Assembly (NCBI RefSeq): GCF_943181435.1
Contig: NZ_OW969598.1
Span: 744,001-808,000 of the forward strand
From: Neisseria sp. Marseille-Q6792
GTDB lineage: Bacteria; Pseudomonadota; Gammaproteobacteria; Burkholderiales; Neisseriaceae
Direction of reading: 5' to 3'
Length of the DNA stretch: 64,000 bases
Positions 46,960-56,346 of this stretch are shown here, piece after piece. Each line of letters begins with the position of its first letter. The stretch's first letter is position 1. The notes under the pieces were generated by a model, which saw only the letters and a list, made by a program, of their open reading frames with translations, had not been told where the DNA came from and made no database searches. The translations under genes were made by a program, and so were the position numbers.

Positions 46960-47807
46960 GAATACGCCAACTCGCCTTCAAACACGGTTTCCGCAGGGCC
47001 GGTCATCATTACATCGCCGCCGCAGACCCATTCGATATATAAAGTCCCGCCCGGCAAAACCACCTCTACCGTTTTCCCTTCATCCAACAGCCCCAGACGG
47101 ATACCCGCCACCACAGCCGCACACGCGCCCGTACCGCAAGCTTGGGTTTCGCCCACGCCGCGCTCAAACACGCGCAAACGAATCGCGGTTCGGCTGACAA
47201 TCTGCATAAAGCCGACGTTGACGCGTTCGGGAAACTGCCTGTGCGCTTCGATAAGCGAACCGGTTTCGCGCACTGGCGCGCATTCCACGTCATCCACCAC
47301 AATCACCGCATGGGGATTGCCCATATTGACGCAGCTGACAGGCTGAATGCCGGATTCAAGATGCACCCCGTAAATACAGGCATCATCCCCCTCGCCCGAT
47401 TCGGGGACAAACGGTATTTCAGACGGCATGAACTTCGGTTTGCCCATATTGACCGTAACCATACCGTTATCGGACAATTTCGGAAAAATAATGCCCTTGG
47501 CCGTTTCAACACAAATTTCTTTCTTATCGGTCAAACCCTTGTCTGCAACAAAACGGGCAAAACAACGCGCCCCGTTGCCGCATTGCTCGACCTCGCTGCC
47601 GTCGGCATTGAAAATACGGTAACGGAAATCCACACCTTCGGTTTCCGAACGCCCGACCACCAAAAGCTGGTCGAACCCGATGCCACGGAAACGGTCAGCC
47701 CATGCCGCAATCGGTGCATGCTCAGGGGTAAAATCCTGACTGACCGCGTCAATCACCATAAAATCGTTGCCCAAACCGTGCATTTTGGTAAATTTCAAAG
47801 TTTTCAT
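46956..47807 (-). CDS. dapF: Diaminopimelate epimerase
   Basis: DapF converts LL- to meso-diaminopimelate for lysine and peptidoglycan. The 283-residue protein has the two catalytic cysteines in [13 protein letters not shown] (C76) and [11 protein letters not shown] near the C-terminus. N-terminal [13 protein letters not shown] is the family start. A DUS is translated near 47418. It diverges from the AT-rich barstar-like gene. Confidence 0.97.
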   Translation of the reverse strand: MKTLKFTKMHGLGNDFMVIDAVSQDFTPEHAPIAAWADRFRGIGFDQLLVVGRSETEGVDFRYRIFNADGSEVEQCGNGARCFARFVADKGLTDKKEICVETAKGIIFPKLSDNGMVTVNMGKPKFMPSEIPFVPESGEGDDACIYGVHLESGIQPVSCVNMGNPHAVIVVDDVECAPVRETGSLIEAHRQFPERVNVGFMQIVSRTAIRLRVFERGVGETQACGTGACAAVVAGIRLGLLDEGKTVEVVLPGGTLYIEWVCGGDVMMTGPAETVFEGELAYS

Positions 47808-47921
47808 ATCGAACCAGACTGGTACTAGATTGTTATATTCTAACGATGGATTGCTATATATAACAACTGATCATTATATCTCTGCAACACAAATTGGAAC
47901 TTGGAAATAGGAGTATAACTT

Positions 47922-48209
47922 ATGCAATTAGAGATTATCGGTAGTAAAATTTATACGGAACAAGATTTTCATAATCAAATTTCAAAAATATTTTCTATAC
48001 AAGATTATTATGGGAACAATCTTAATGCTTTGTGGGATTTATTGAGCACAAATGTAGAACGACCGATTACTTTGGTATGGAAAGATGCTATGTTCTCAAA
48101 AAATCAATTAAAAAGTATATTTATTGAAATAGTAAAGGTTCTAGAAAGAATTAAGAAACAAGATGAGGATTATGGATTCGAAGAAAAATTTAATTATATT
48201 TTAGAGTAA
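47922..48209 (+). CDS. Barstar-family protein, no partner RNase visible
   Basis: A 95-residue protein with the barstar layout: a LEIIGSKIYTEQDFHNQISKIF start, then YYGNNLNALWDLLS, the usual inhibitor helix, then RPITLVWKDA and a charged helical C-terminus. Barstars inhibit barnase-type RNases and serve as immunity proteins to polymorphic toxins. No barnase-like gene lies beside it. Coding sequence is strongly AT-rich against its neighbours, implying transfer. AATAGGAGTATAACTT precedes the ATG, a good ribosome site. Confidence 0.82.
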   Translation: MQLEIIGSKIYTEQDFHNQISKIFSIQDYYGNNLNALWDLLSTNVERPITLVWKDAMFSKNQLKSIFIEIVKVLERIKKQDEDYGFEEKFNYILE

Positions 48210-48334
48210 GCAAACCCTAATTACATTACGTACACAGGATTAAAACTCCTCGGAGCCAATTAAGATTGTTCCGAAATCCCGTATCGTCTGTTGCTTTCGA
48301 ATCCGAAATCCCCGTACCGAAGGGAAATGCTTCC

Positions 48335-48354
48335 ATCTCCCGCCGTCGGGAGAT
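48335..48354. repeat. Short hairpin upstream of lipoprotein gene
   Basis: ATCTCCCG and CGGGAGAT form an 8-bp stem with a CCGT loop in the 190-base gap after the barstar-like gene. No T run follows, so it may be regulatory or a weak terminator. Nothing else is apparent in the gap. Confidence 0.5.
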
Positions 48355-48399
48355 TAAAATAAGCCATTATACTGTTTGTTAACCCTTACAAGAAACACA

Positions 48400-48714
48400 A
48401 TGTCTCGCCTGTTCCTACTGCTTTTCCCTTGTGCAATCCTTGCCGCCTGCACCCGAAACATACCGGCAAACCCGGCCGTTTCAAATTGCGCTCATCTTCA
48501 AAACCGCACCATCCTGTATTTTGACGCACACGGCGAACCCGCCGACAGCGCAGTAAAGGGCGGATTTTACAGGACTGTCAAAATTCATGACACAAACCGC
48601 ATCCTTATTCAAGACTTTAACAGCACGGGGAATGCCCTCGCCAAACCCTATTGGTCGGACTGCCGGAAATTATCCGTTTTCCCCGACAAACATCTGACCA
48701 TGAGCCGTCCATGA
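48400..48714 (+). CDS. Small putative lipoprotein
   Basis: A 104-residue protein with a lipoprotein signal MSRLFLLLFPCAILAAC (lipobox ILAAC) and a mature part with three more cysteines or so. No family recognised. The ATG at 48400 is chosen over 48376 because the signal peptide starts there. Its stop overlaps the start of the TauE-like gene (ATGA), so the two are coupled. Confidence 0.75.
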   Translation: MSRLFLLLFPCAILAACTRNIPANPAVSNCAHLQNRTILYFDAHGEPADSAVKGGFYRTVKIHDTNRILIQDFNSTGNALAKPYWSDCRKLSVFPDKHLTMSRP

Positions 48715-49379
48715 ACCACGACATCACTTTCCTAACCCTGTTCCTACTTGGTTTCTTCGGAGGAACGCACTGCATCGGCATGTGCGGCGGATTAAGCAGC
48801 GCGTTTGCGCTCCAACTCCCCCCGCATATCAACCGCTTTTGGCTAATCCTGCTGCTTAACACAGGACGGATAAGCAGCTATACGGCAATCGGTCTGATGC
48901 TCGGATTAATCGGACAGGTCGGCGTTTCACTCGACCAAACCCGTGTCCTGCAGAATATTTTATACACAGCCGCCAACCTCCTGCTGCTCTTTTTAGGCTT
49001 ATACTTAAGCGGTATTTCTTCCTTGGCGGCAAAAATCGAGAAAATCGGCAAACCGATATGGCGGAACCTGAACCCGATACTCAACCGGCTGTTACCCATA
49101 AAATCCATACCGGCCTGCCTTGCTGTCGGAATATTATGGGGTTGGCTGCCGTGCGGACTGGTTTACAGCGCATCACTTTACGCGCTGGGAAGCGGTAGTG
49201 CAACAACGGGCGGGTTATATATGCTTGCCTTTGCACTGGGTACGCTGCCCAATCTTTTGGCAATCGGCATTTTTTCCCTGCAACTGAAAAAAATCATGCA
49301 AAACCGATATATCCGCCTGTGTACAGGATTATCCGTATCATTATGGGCATTATGGAAGCTTGCCGTCCTGTGGCTGTAA
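48711..49379 (+). CDS. TauE/SafE (DsbD_2-like) membrane protein
   Basis: The 222-residue inner-membrane protein has about six helices. FFGGTHCIGMCGGLSSAF at the N-terminus is a Cys-containing motif shared by the sulfite exporter TauE/SafE-like proteins found near cytochrome oxidase maturation genes. NTGRISSYTAIGLMLG and WGWLPCGLVYSAS, with a third Cys, are also family features. A role in metal or redox handling for oxidase assembly is suggested by the family but not proven. Start 48711 overlaps the lipoprotein stop. Confidence 0.85.
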   Translation: MNHDITFLTLFLLGFFGGTHCIGMCGGLSSAFALQLPPHINRFWLILLLNTGRISSYTAIGLMLGLIGQVGVSLDQTRVLQNILYTAANLLLLFLGLYLSGISSLAAKIEKIGKPIWRNLNPILNRLLPIKSIPACLAVGILWGWLPCGLVYSASLYALGSGSATTGGLYMLAFALGTLPNLLAIGIFSLQLKKIMQNRYIRLCTGLSVSLWALWKLAVLWL

Positions 49380-49408
49380 CACTCATTAATTCCCAATACC
49401 CGTAAAAA

Positions 49409-49437
49409 ATGCCGTCTGAAACCTGTTCAGACGGCAT
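49409..49437. terminator. Inverted DUS pair between convergent genes
   Basis: A perfect 12-mer inverted pair with A and T flanks lies between the rightward TauE-like gene and leftward pnp. Confidence 0.88.
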
Positions 49438-49452
49438 TTTCATCCCTAAGCA

Positions 49453-51573
49453 TTACTCGGCGGCATTTTCTTCACGGGCAGGCGCTTCCAGCAAAGCTTT
49501 GATAGACAGGCGTACGCGGCCGCGATCGTCTACTTCCAATGCTTTCACATTCACAACCTGACCTACTTGCAGGTAGTCGCTGACATTGCGTACGCGCTCG
49601 TGGGCGATTTGGCTGATGTGTACCAAACCGTCTTTGCCCGGCATCACGCTGACAATCGCGCCAACGTTGTTGTCGAGGATTTTAACCACAGTACCTTCGT
49701 ACACTTTACCCACTTCCACTTCGGCAGTGATTTCTTCGATGCGTTTTTTCGCCGCATCGCCTGCTTCTTGAGTAGTCGCAGCGATAGTGATGGTACCGTC
49801 TTCAGCGATATTGATTTCAGTACCGGTTTCAGCGGTAATCGAACGAATGGTTTCACCGCCTTTACCAATCACATCACGAATTTTGTCTTGGTTGATTTTC
49901 ATGGTGAACAAGCGTGGAGCATGTGCTGACAGCTCTTGCGGGCCTGCAACAGCGGCTTTCATCTGATCCAAGATGTGCAAACGTGCTTCTTTGGCTTGAG
50001 CCAAAGCGATTTGCATGATTTCTTTGGTAATACCTTGGATTTTGATGTCCATTTGCAGCGCGGTTACGCCTTCGGTTGTACCGGCTACTTTAAAGTCCAT
50101 ATCGCCCAAGTGGTCTTCATCGCCCAAGATGTCGGTCAAAACGGCAAATTTGTTGTTATCCAAAATCAGACCCATGGCGATACCGGCAACGTGTGCTTTC
50201 AAAGGCACACCGGCAGACAGCAGGCTCAAGCAGCCGCCGCAGACGGAAGCCATAGAGGAAGAGCCGTTGGATTCGGTAATTTCAGAAACCACGCGCATGG
50301 TGTAGCTGAAATCTTCAGGTTCTGGCAATACGGCCAACAACGCACGTTTAGCCAAACGGCCGTGACCGATTTCACGACGTTTTGGTGCGCCTACGCGACC
50401 CACTTCGCCGGTAGAGTATGGTGGGAAGTTGTAGTGCAGCATAAAGCGGTCGGTATATTCGCCAGACAGCGCATCAATGATTTGCTCGTCGCGTGAAGTA
50501 CCCAAAGTTGCAACCGCCAAAGCTTGGGTTTCTCCACGGGTAAACAGTGCAGAACCGTGAGTGCGCGGCAATACGCCGGTTTGAATATTCAACGGACGAA
50601 CAGTGCGGGTGTCGCGACCGTCGATGCGCGGTTGGCCGTCCAAAATTTGGCTGCGGACAACATCGGCTTCCAAGTGTTTGAAAATGCCTTTGATTTCGTT
50701 GGCTGCCAGAGTGTCGGTTTCTTCGGTAATCAACGCTTCTTTCACGGCATTCCAAGCTTCGTCCAATTTGGCAGAACGCGCTTGTTTTTGACGGATTTTG
50801 AACGCTTCTTTAATGGTTTCGCCGGCAATTTCGCGTACTTTGGCCACCAATTCTTCATTGGTTTCAGGAGCTTTCCAATCCCAAACTTCCGGGTTGACTT
50901 CGTCGGCAAACTCATTGATGGCATTAATGGCCACTTGCATTTGATCGTGACCGTAAACAACCGCACCCAGCATCACTTCTTCAGACAAGATGTCGGCTTC
51001 GGATTCCACCATCAACACGGCTTTAGAAGTACCGGCAACAACCAAGTCCAATTGTGATTTGGCCAACTCGGCTTTAGTCGGGTTCAGAACGTACACGCCG
51101 TTTACATAACCCACGCGTGCCGCGCCAATCGGACCGGCAAACGGTACGCCGCTCAACACCAGCGCGGCAGATGCACCCAACATTGCAGGAATATCAGAAT
51201 CGATTTCAGGGTCAACAGACACGACCATCGCTACGATTTGGATGTCGTGGTAGAAACCTTCAGGGAACAAAGGACGAATCGGACGGTCGATCAGACGGCT
51301 GGTCAGGATTTCTTTTTCGCTTTGTTTACCTTCGCGTTTGAAGAAACCGCCGGGGATTTTACCTGCTGCGTAAGTACGCTCGAGGTAATCGACAGTCAGA
51401 GGGAAGAAGTCTTGGCCTTCTTTCACTTCTTTGTTGGTAGTAACGGCAACCAAAACAACAGTGTCGCCCATGGATACTTTAACGGCAGCAGCGGCTTGGC
51501 GAGCGATTTCGCCGGTTTCCAAAGTAACGGTTTGATTACCGTATTGGAAGGTCTTAACGTGTTTATTGAACAT
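49453..51573 (-). CDS. pnp: Polynucleotide phosphorylase
   Basis: PNPase is a 3'-5' phosphorolytic exoribonuclease and degradosome partner. The 706-residue protein has two RNase PH domains ([52 protein letters not shown]), then KH ([15 protein letters not shown]) and S1 ([20 protein letters not shown]) domains. The start at 51573 follows AAAGGAACAATA. A non-standard AG-type DUS pair lies upstream, next to purC, and suggests this stretch came from another Neisseria. Confidence 0.98.
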   Translation of the reverse strand: MFNKHVKTFQYGNQTVTLETGEIARQAAAAVKVSMGDTVVLVAVTTNKEVKEGQDFFPLTVDYLERTYAAGKIPGGFFKREGKQSEKEILTSRLIDRPIRPLFPEGFYHDIQIVAMVVSVDPEIDSDIPAMLGASAALVLSGVPFAGPIGAARVGYVNGVYVLNPTKAELAKSQLDLVVAGTSKAVLMVESEADILSEEVMLGAVVYGHDQMQVAINAINEFADEVNPEVWDWKAPETNEELVAKVREIAGETIKEAFKIRQKQARSAKLDEAWNAVKEALITEETDTLAANEIKGIFKHLEADVVRSQILDGQPRIDGRDTRTVRPLNIQTGVLPRTHGSALFTRGETQALAVATLGTSRDEQIIDALSGEYTDRFMLHYNFPPYSTGEVGRVGAPKRREIGHGRLAKRALLAVLPEPEDFSYTMRVVSEITESNGSSSMASVCGGCLSLLSAGVPLKAHVAGIAMGLILDNNKFAVLTDILGDEDHLGDMDFKVAGTTEGVTALQMDIKIQGITKEIMQIALAQAKEARLHILDQMKAAVAGPQELSAHAPRLFTMKINQDKIRDVIGKGGETIRSITAETGTEINIAEDGTITIAATTQEAGDAAKKRIEEITAEVEVGKVYEGTVVKILDNNVGAIVSVMPGKDGLVHISQIAHERVRNVSDYLQVGQVVNVKALEVDDRGRVRLSIKALLEAPAREENAAE

Positions 51574-51809
51574 TATTGTTCCTTTCAAAATACCGCACTG
51601 CTAAAACACTAATAATGCACACTAAAATCCGAATGTGCATAGTTAGGGTTTCAGACCGTGCGGCAGGTTATAAACAAGCTCTCAGACGGCCTTTCAGTCG
51701 CTGAAAACAACTCTCGATTATAAAGGCAACCATCCTTAAAATCCAGTATTGATACAATAAAAAGGCCGTCTGAAACATATCCTTTTCAGACGGCCTTCAA
51801 ACTTAAAAA
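51574..51809. other. pnp-purC gap with AG-dialect DUS hairpin
   Basis: The 236-base gap has no gene. AGGCCGTCTGAA and its complement form a hairpin at 51763-51796, just after the leftward purC stop, and act as its terminator. A further mismatched AG copy (CTCAGACGGCCT) lies near 51681. The pnp promoter must be here. Confidence 0.75.
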
Positions 51810-52673
51810 TCAATCCTGAGTCAGCAACGTCAATGCTTCCTGATATTTTTCGACTGTTTTTTGAATCACATCGGCAGACACTTTAGGCGCAGGCGCTTTT
51901 TTGTTCCAACCGCTTCGCTCCAGCCAGTCGCGGACAAACTGTTTGTCAAAAGACGGCGGATTGGTGCCGACTTTGTATTGGTCGGCAGGCCAGAAGCGGC
52001 TCGAATCGGGAGTCAATACCTCATCCATCAGCGTCAGCGTACCGTTTTCATCCAAACCGAATTCAAATTTGGTATCGCAAATGATGATGCCGCGCGATTT
52101 CGCATATTCAGCCGCTTCTGTATAAAGCTGAATCGCTTTGGCGCGCACTTCCGCCGCCAGCTCTTTACCGATAATGCGTTCGCATTCTTCAAAGCTGATG
52201 TTTTCATCATGATCGCCAACTGCGGCTTTGGTCGATGGCGTAAAAATCACTTCGGGCAACTGCTGCGCTTCCCGCATACCTTCGGGCAGCCGAATACCGC
52301 AAACCGAGCCGGTTTTTTGATAATCTTTCCAACCGCTGCCTGCCAGATAACCGCGCACAATAGCCTCTACTTTTACCGGAGTGAGCTTTTTAGCCACGAC
52401 GGCGCGTTTCTCCAAAGCTTTGGCTTCGTTTTCAGGCAAAACATCGTAAACCGTTTGGCCGGTAAAATGGTTAGGCATGATATGAGCCAGTTTTTTAAAC
52501 CAAAAATTGGAAATCTGCGTCAGAATCTCCCCTTTACCCGGAATCGGGTCATCCAAAATCACATCGAATGCAGACAGACGGTCGGAAGCAACCATCAACA
52601 TACGTTTATCGTCAATTTCGTACAAATCGCGTACTTTGCCGGAGTAGATTTTCACCAAACTGGTTACACTCAT
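51810..52673 (-). CDS. purC: Phosphoribosylaminoimidazole-succinocarboxamide synthase
   Basis: PurC (SAICAR synthase) adds aspartate to CAIR in purine synthesis. The 287-residue protein shows [13 protein letters not shown] at the start, [22 protein letters not shown], the [18 protein letters not shown] signature and [16 protein letters not shown]. It is the longer (yeast-like) form. It diverges from rfbD. Confidence 0.96.
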   Translation of the reverse strand: MSVTSLVKIYSGKVRDLYEIDDKRMLMVASDRLSAFDVILDDPIPGKGEILTQISNFWFKKLAHIMPNHFTGQTVYDVLPENEAKALEKRAVVAKKLTPVKVEAIVRGYLAGSGWKDYQKTGSVCGIRLPEGMREAQQLPEVIFTPSTKAAVGDHDENISFEECERIIGKELAAEVRAKAIQLYTEAAEYAKSRGIIICDTKFEFGLDENGTLTLMDEVLTPDSSRFWPADQYKVGTNPPSFDKQFVRDWLERSGWNKKAPAPKVSADVIQKTVEKYQEALTLLTQD

Positions 52674-52883
52674 TTTATATTACCCTGAAAATGCCTTAGA
52701 CAATACCGAAACCACACTCAACAATCGGAATCGGATTACGGTATTTTAGCCGAAATCGTCGTAAAACAATACCTTTTCCACAACAACTGCTCAGGATAAT
52801 GCCATTACGCCAAGCACCGACAAAATTTTAGCACTATAATGTCAATATCAAATCTATAAATACCTTACAAAAGGAAATGCCTC

Positions 52884-53747
52884 ATGAGAATCCTATTGAC
52901 CGGCTCAAAAAGCCAACTGGCACGCTGCTTGCGCGACCGTCTTCCCGAAGATTGGGAAACCATTGCAACGGATTCCGCATCTTTAGACATTACCGATGCC
53001 GATGCCGTCTTCAATATGGTAAAAAATTTCCAGCCCGATGCCATTGTCAATACGGCGGCCTATACCTCCGTCGACAAAGCTGAAGAAAATGTAACTACGG
53101 CATTCGCCGTTAACGCTTCCGCCGTTTACAACCTCGCCTCGGCGGCGCACCGAACCCACGCCCGATTCATCCACATTTCTACTGACTATGTATTCGACGG
53201 TCAAGCCAACAAACCTTATTTGGAAAGCGACTTTACCAACCCGCTCAACATATATGGAAAATCCAAGGCCGCCGGCGAACTGCTCGCGCTGTCTGCCAAT
53301 TCGGAAAGCCTTATTCTGAGAACCTCCTGGCTATTTAGCGAATATGGCGATAACTTTGTCCGAACTATGCTGAACCTTGCCAACGAACGTTCTTCATTAC
53401 CCGTCGTAAGCAATCAAACCAGCTGCCCAACCTATGCCGGCGACTTAGCTGCCGCCATCATCCACATATTGCAGCAATCATCGCCGGTACGCGGTATTTA
53501 CCACTTTGCGGGCGGCAAATCCGCCTCTTGGTATGAATTTGCCCGGCACATCTTTCAGACGGCATCGCAGCAAGATGCCTCTTTTCCCGTTCCCGAACTG
53601 AATGCCGTATCGGATGAAGAGTATCCGAATGCTGCTTCTAGGCCGCTGTACAGCATTTTGGACTGCCGCAAAATCGAAAGCGACTTCGGCATCAAACCGT
53701 CAGACTGGCAAAAAACCCTTTCACAAGTTGTTTTAAAGCTGCTTTGA
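52884..53747 (+). CDS. rfbD: dTDP-4-dehydrorhamnose reductase
   Basis: RfbD reduces dTDP-4-keto-rhamnose to dTDP-L-rhamnose. The 287-residue SDR has the Rossmann loop LLTGSKSQLAR, VNTAAYTSVDKAEE, HISTDYVFDG and the catalytic YGKSKAAGE. It stands alone here; rfbA, rfbB and rfbC are not nearby. Whether this genus makes rhamnose in this strain cannot be judged. A DUS is translated near 53553. About 210 bases separate it from purC, with a TATAAT at 52835. Confidence 0.93.
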   Translation: MRILLTGSKSQLARCLRDRLPEDWETIATDSASLDITDADAVFNMVKNFQPDAIVNTAAYTSVDKAEENVTTAFAVNASAVYNLASAAHRTHARFIHISTDYVFDGQANKPYLESDFTNPLNIYGKSKAAGELLALSANSESLILRTSWLFSEYGDNFVRTMLNLANERSSLPVVSNQTSCPTYAGDLAAAIIHILQQSSPVRGIYHFAGGKSASWYEFARHIFQTASQQDASFPVPELNAVSDEEYPNAASRPLYSILDCRKIESDFGIKPSDWQKTLSQVVLKLL

Positions 53748-53981
53748 CCCCCACTCATTCATACCGTTTCCGCCGCCAAGCTCAGACTTGGCGGTTTTAT
53801 TATAAAATCCGATGATTACACAAACGCTTATCATCTTTACACAATCATGCCTACACTTTCTTCGAAACATGCTATGATTGCCAAACAATAACATCTCACA
53901 ATTAATCTTACTTTTCTCATTGAGCAAACCAATAAATTAGATTCTCTCCCAACCGACAAATAAAATAAAGAAAGGGTTAAT
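53748..53981. other. AT-rich gap upstream of a small frame
   Basis: About 235 bases, unusually AT-rich. CTATGAT with an upstream TG at 53870 resembles an extended -10 element reading rightward. A hairpin-like CCGCCAAGC...GCTTGGCGG palindrome near 53771-53793 may terminate rfbD. I see no gene before 53982. Confidence 0.45.
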
Positions 53982-54077
53982 ATGCAACATCGAAGAAGAC
54001 TAGCAATTTACCAAGCATTCAAACGTACTGCCTTTAACGGCAAGTCCTCTATTCCGCAAAAAAGCGAGAACCGTTAA
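53982..54077 (+). CDS. Possible 31-residue basic peptide
   Basis: ATG at 53982 follows AAAGGG with seven-base spacing and opens a 31-codon frame (MQHRRRLAIYQAFKRTAFNG...). It ends TAA at 54077, 12 bases before a DUS hairpin terminator. The peptide is strongly basic and has no membrane helix. Placement between a possible promoter and a terminator suggests a real small transcript, either a peptide gene or a regulatory RNA. I recognise no relative. Confidence 0.4.
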   Translation: MQHRRRLAIYQAFKRTAFNGKSSIPQKSENR

Positions 54078-54089
54078 TTTAATTTAAAA

Positions 54090-54120
54090 ATGCCGTCTGA
54101 AGTCCTGCTTCAGACGGCAT
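54090..54120. terminator. Inverted DUS pair between small frame and glutaredoxin-like gene
   Basis: A perfect 12-mer inverted pair flanked by A5 and T5 sits between convergent frames. Confidence 0.87.
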
Positions 54121-54122
54121 TT

Positions 54123-54356
54123 TTACGATTCGAGAACCTGCCTCAACTTTTTTTCATCCAAATACCAATGGCAAATTTCTTTATCACCCGCCAACAAAAC
54201 AGGCACCAGCTCATTGTATTTCTCTTCCAAGACGGGATCATCATCCACATCAAGCACATCCAGCCCGAAACCGTATTCATCCTGGAAAGGTTTAAGTTCG
54301 TCTCGCATCTTGTGGCATAAACTGCAATATTCGCGAAACATCAGGGTTAGTTTCAT
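54123..54356 (-). CDS. Glutaredoxin-like protein (DUF836 family)
   Basis: A 77-residue thioredoxin-fold protein with an active-site CxxC (REYCSLCHKMRDEL) followed by LDVLDVDDDPVLEEKYNELVPVLL, typical of the glutaredoxin-like DUF836 family. The start at 54356 (MKLTLMFREYC) is set by the active-site distance; an upstream frame to 54386 is less likely. Role: thiol-disulfide exchange, partner unknown. Confidence 0.85.
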   Translation of the reverse strand: MKLTLMFREYCSLCHKMRDELKPFQDEYGFGLDVLDVDDDPVLEEKYNELVPVLLAGDKEICHWYLDEKKLRQVLES

Positions 54357-54557
54357 CAGCACTTCCTTACCGTTCTGCTTCCACAATCCACAAGCTTCAG
54401 GATAGCGGAATCATGGTTTATTATTTAAAAAAGCGATACCTTTAAAGAAAAATACCCGAATCCGTACCTTGACCGTACCGACCCGACACAGGCATATCAA
54501 ATACTGCCAATCCGTGCAGTAGGATTGTAAAACATCCTTAATAAAGAAAATAGCAAA

Positions 54558-54584
54558 ATGCCGTCTGAACTGTTCAGACGGCAT
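54558..54584. terminator. Inverted DUS pair after bfd
   Basis: A perfect 12-mer inverted pair with three-base loop and T5 lies 14 bases past the leftward bfd stop. The remaining 170 bases up to the glutaredoxin-like gene show no frame worth calling. Confidence 0.85.
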
Positions 54585-54597
54585 TTTTAAAACCGTT

Positions 54598-54798
54598 TTA
54601 CGCTTGAACGCTAATACCTGCCGTAACCGTCGGTTGCACGTTATGTGCCGTCAAAAACGAAGCAGCAAGCTCCCCGCAGCAGCCGCAACAGGTTGCCACA
54701 CCCAACTGCGATTGCAAATCACCCATTGTGGTCGCGCCTGCGGCAATAGTTTCTTTGATTTGATGGTCAGTAACGGCATTGCAGATACAGACAAACAT
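54598..54798 (-). CDS. bfd: Bacterioferritin-associated ferredoxin-type 2Fe-2S protein
   Basis: A 66-residue protein with the Bfd 2Fe-2S motif: CICNAVTD at the start and CCGCCGELA at residues about 37-45, giving the four cysteine ligands. Bfd reduces bacterioferritin iron for release. In many bacteria bfd is repressed by Fur. CGGAG lies eight bases before the ATG. Bacterioferritin genes are not in the window. Confidence 0.9.
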   Translation of the reverse strand: MFVCICNAVTDHQIKETIAAGATTMGDLQSQLGVATCCGCCGELAASFLTAHNVQPTVTAGISVQA

Positions 54799-54821
54799 TT
54801 TATACTCCGTGTGTTCTCAAA

Positions 54822-54836
54822 CTATCATACTGATAG
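54822..54836 (-). promoter_or_regulatory. Palindrome in the bfd promoter region, possible operator
   Basis: CTATCA-TAC-TGATAG is a perfect 6-6 inverted repeat 24 bases before bfd, near GATAAT-like AT-rich blocks. In the leftward strand it overlaps a TATGAT -10-like box. Iron control by Fur is an inference from bfd biology; the palindrome is only partly Fur-like. Confidence 0.4.
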
Positions 54837-54979
54837 CGGCTTTTATTATCGTACGCAAATATAAATAAAAACAGTTCGTATTGCAAGGTTAAGATACTCG
54901 GTTATCTTGGTATTTTTTTATCGCATTTCTATTTTCGATTGTTTTTTTATTAATCTGAAGCAGATGAGGGAACAGAGCC

Positions 54980-55855
54980 TCAATTTCGGGAATGATGTTC
55001 CTTAACCACGCTATGCAGCCGCACATTGGCAACATGGGTATAAATCTGAGTCGTGTTCAAATCGGCATGTCCCAACATATCCTGAACCACGCGCAAATCC
55101 AATCCGTGCTGCACCAAGTGTGTGGCGAAAGCATGGCGCAGGCTGTGCGGGCTGATGTGTTCGATACCTGCCTGACTTGCATATTCTTTCACTATCATCC
55201 ATGCCAGCTGTCGGGAAATACCCGTTTTTTTCTGACTGACGAACAATGCATCACAAGACCTTCCCTTTAACAGTAACGGGCGCGCCTCCTTGTAGTAACG
55301 TTCCACCCAATATACGGACTCTCGCCCCATCGGCACTATCCTTTGCTTGTTACCCTTACCCAAGGTAGTGATACACCCCCTGTCCAAATCCAGATTGCCA
55401 AAACTCAGCCTGACCGCTTCGCTAACACGCAAGCCGGTTGCATACATTAATTCAAGTAATCCCTTATCCCGTAAACCGTGCGGAGTATCCGTATCCGGTG
55501 CGGAAAGCAGTCGGGAAATCTGCTGCTCGGTAATCAGGGTCGGAATATTCCTGTCGATTTTAGGCGGTTTCAGCAAACGGGTAGGATTGTCCGTCCTCAT
55601 GCCTTCACGCTCCATCCATATATACAGGCGTTTGCATGCTGATAATGCACGGGCCTGAGAGCTTCGCTCCTCACTGGCAACATAAACCGCCGCTGCCAAA
55701 TCCGATTCGTCCGCATCCCTCAGGGTTTGACCGCACAAAGACAACCGGCGGGCAATTTTTTCCAAATCCCGCCGGTAGCTGTCCAAGGTATTCCGACTAA
55801 GCCGCCGATCCAGCCACAAGGTTTCAAGCAGCCTGTCAATCAAATCTTCTTCCAT
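54980..55855 (-). CDS. xerD: Tyrosine recombinase XerD
   Basis: The 291-residue tyrosine recombinase resolves chromosome dimers at dif with XerC. Catalytic residues appear in order: R in ATGLRVSEAV, K in LGKGNKQRIVP, HxxR in SPHSLRHAFATHL, and GHADLNTTQIYTHV with the nucleophilic Tyr. The N-terminal SAM-like domain reads LIDRLLETLWLDRRLSRNTLDSYRRDL. The start at 55855 (MEEDLIDRLL) matches XerD. XerC is excluded only by overall impression. Confidence 0.92.
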   Translation of the reverse strand: MEEDLIDRLLETLWLDRRLSRNTLDSYRRDLEKIARRLSLCGQTLRDADESDLAAAVYVASEERSSQARALSACKRLYIWMEREGMRTDNPTRLLKPPKIDRNIPTLITEQQISRLLSAPDTDTPHGLRDKGLLELMYATGLRVSEAVRLSFGNLDLDRGCITTLGKGNKQRIVPMGRESVYWVERYYKEARPLLLKGRSCDALFVSQKKTGISRQLAWMIVKEYASQAGIEHISPHSLRHAFATHLVQHGLDLRVVQDMLGHADLNTTQIYTHVANVRLHSVVKEHHSRN

Positions 55856-55908
55856 ATTATTCCAAACAAATGCCGTCTGAAACAGGTTAGGAAGCGAAAC
55901 CCACATAA

Positions 55909-56346
55909 TCAGGAAAGCGTTTCCAGCACTTCCTGCGCATGACCCGCCACCTTGACCTTCCTCCATTCATGGACGATTTCACCGTCCTTATTCAGAACAA
56001 ACGTACTGCGCTCGATACCGAACGACTCTTTCCCATACAGTTTCTTCAATTTGATGACATCAAACAGGCGGCATACTGTTTCATCCTTGTCACTCAACAG
56101 TTCGAACCGGAAACCCTGTTTCTCGCAAAAGTTCTGATGCGCTTTCACACCGTCTCGCGAAATGCCGACCACGGTATAACCCAAGTCGCCGAACTGCGCC
56201 AATCGCGCATTAAAATCCAGCCCCTCCGTCGTACAACCAGGCGTACTGTCTTTCGGATAAAAATACACAACCAAAGGCAGATGTTCTGCCGAATGGAAAT
56301 CCGCACCGCTGCTTGAAGGCAGGGTAAATTCATATTTCAAACCCAT
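55909..56346 (-). CDS. bcp: Bcp/PrxQ-type peroxiredoxin
   Basis: The 145-residue thiol peroxidase reduces hydroperoxides. The peroxidatic cysteine is in YPKDSTPGCTTEGLDF. In E. coli Bcp a second Cys lies five residues later; here that position is not Cys, and the other cysteines are in NFCEKQG and TVCRLFD. Recycling may thus use another partner or Cys. The start at 56346 is preferred to 56370. A single DUS at about 55870 separates it from xerD. Confidence 0.92.
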   Translation of the reverse strand: MGLKYEFTLPSSSGADFHSAEHLPLVVYFYPKDSTPGCTTEGLDFNARLAQFGDLGYTVVGISRDGVKAHQNFCEKQGFRFELLSDKDETVCRLFDVIKLKKLYGKESFGIERSTFVLNKDGEIVHEWRKVKVAGHAQEVLETLS

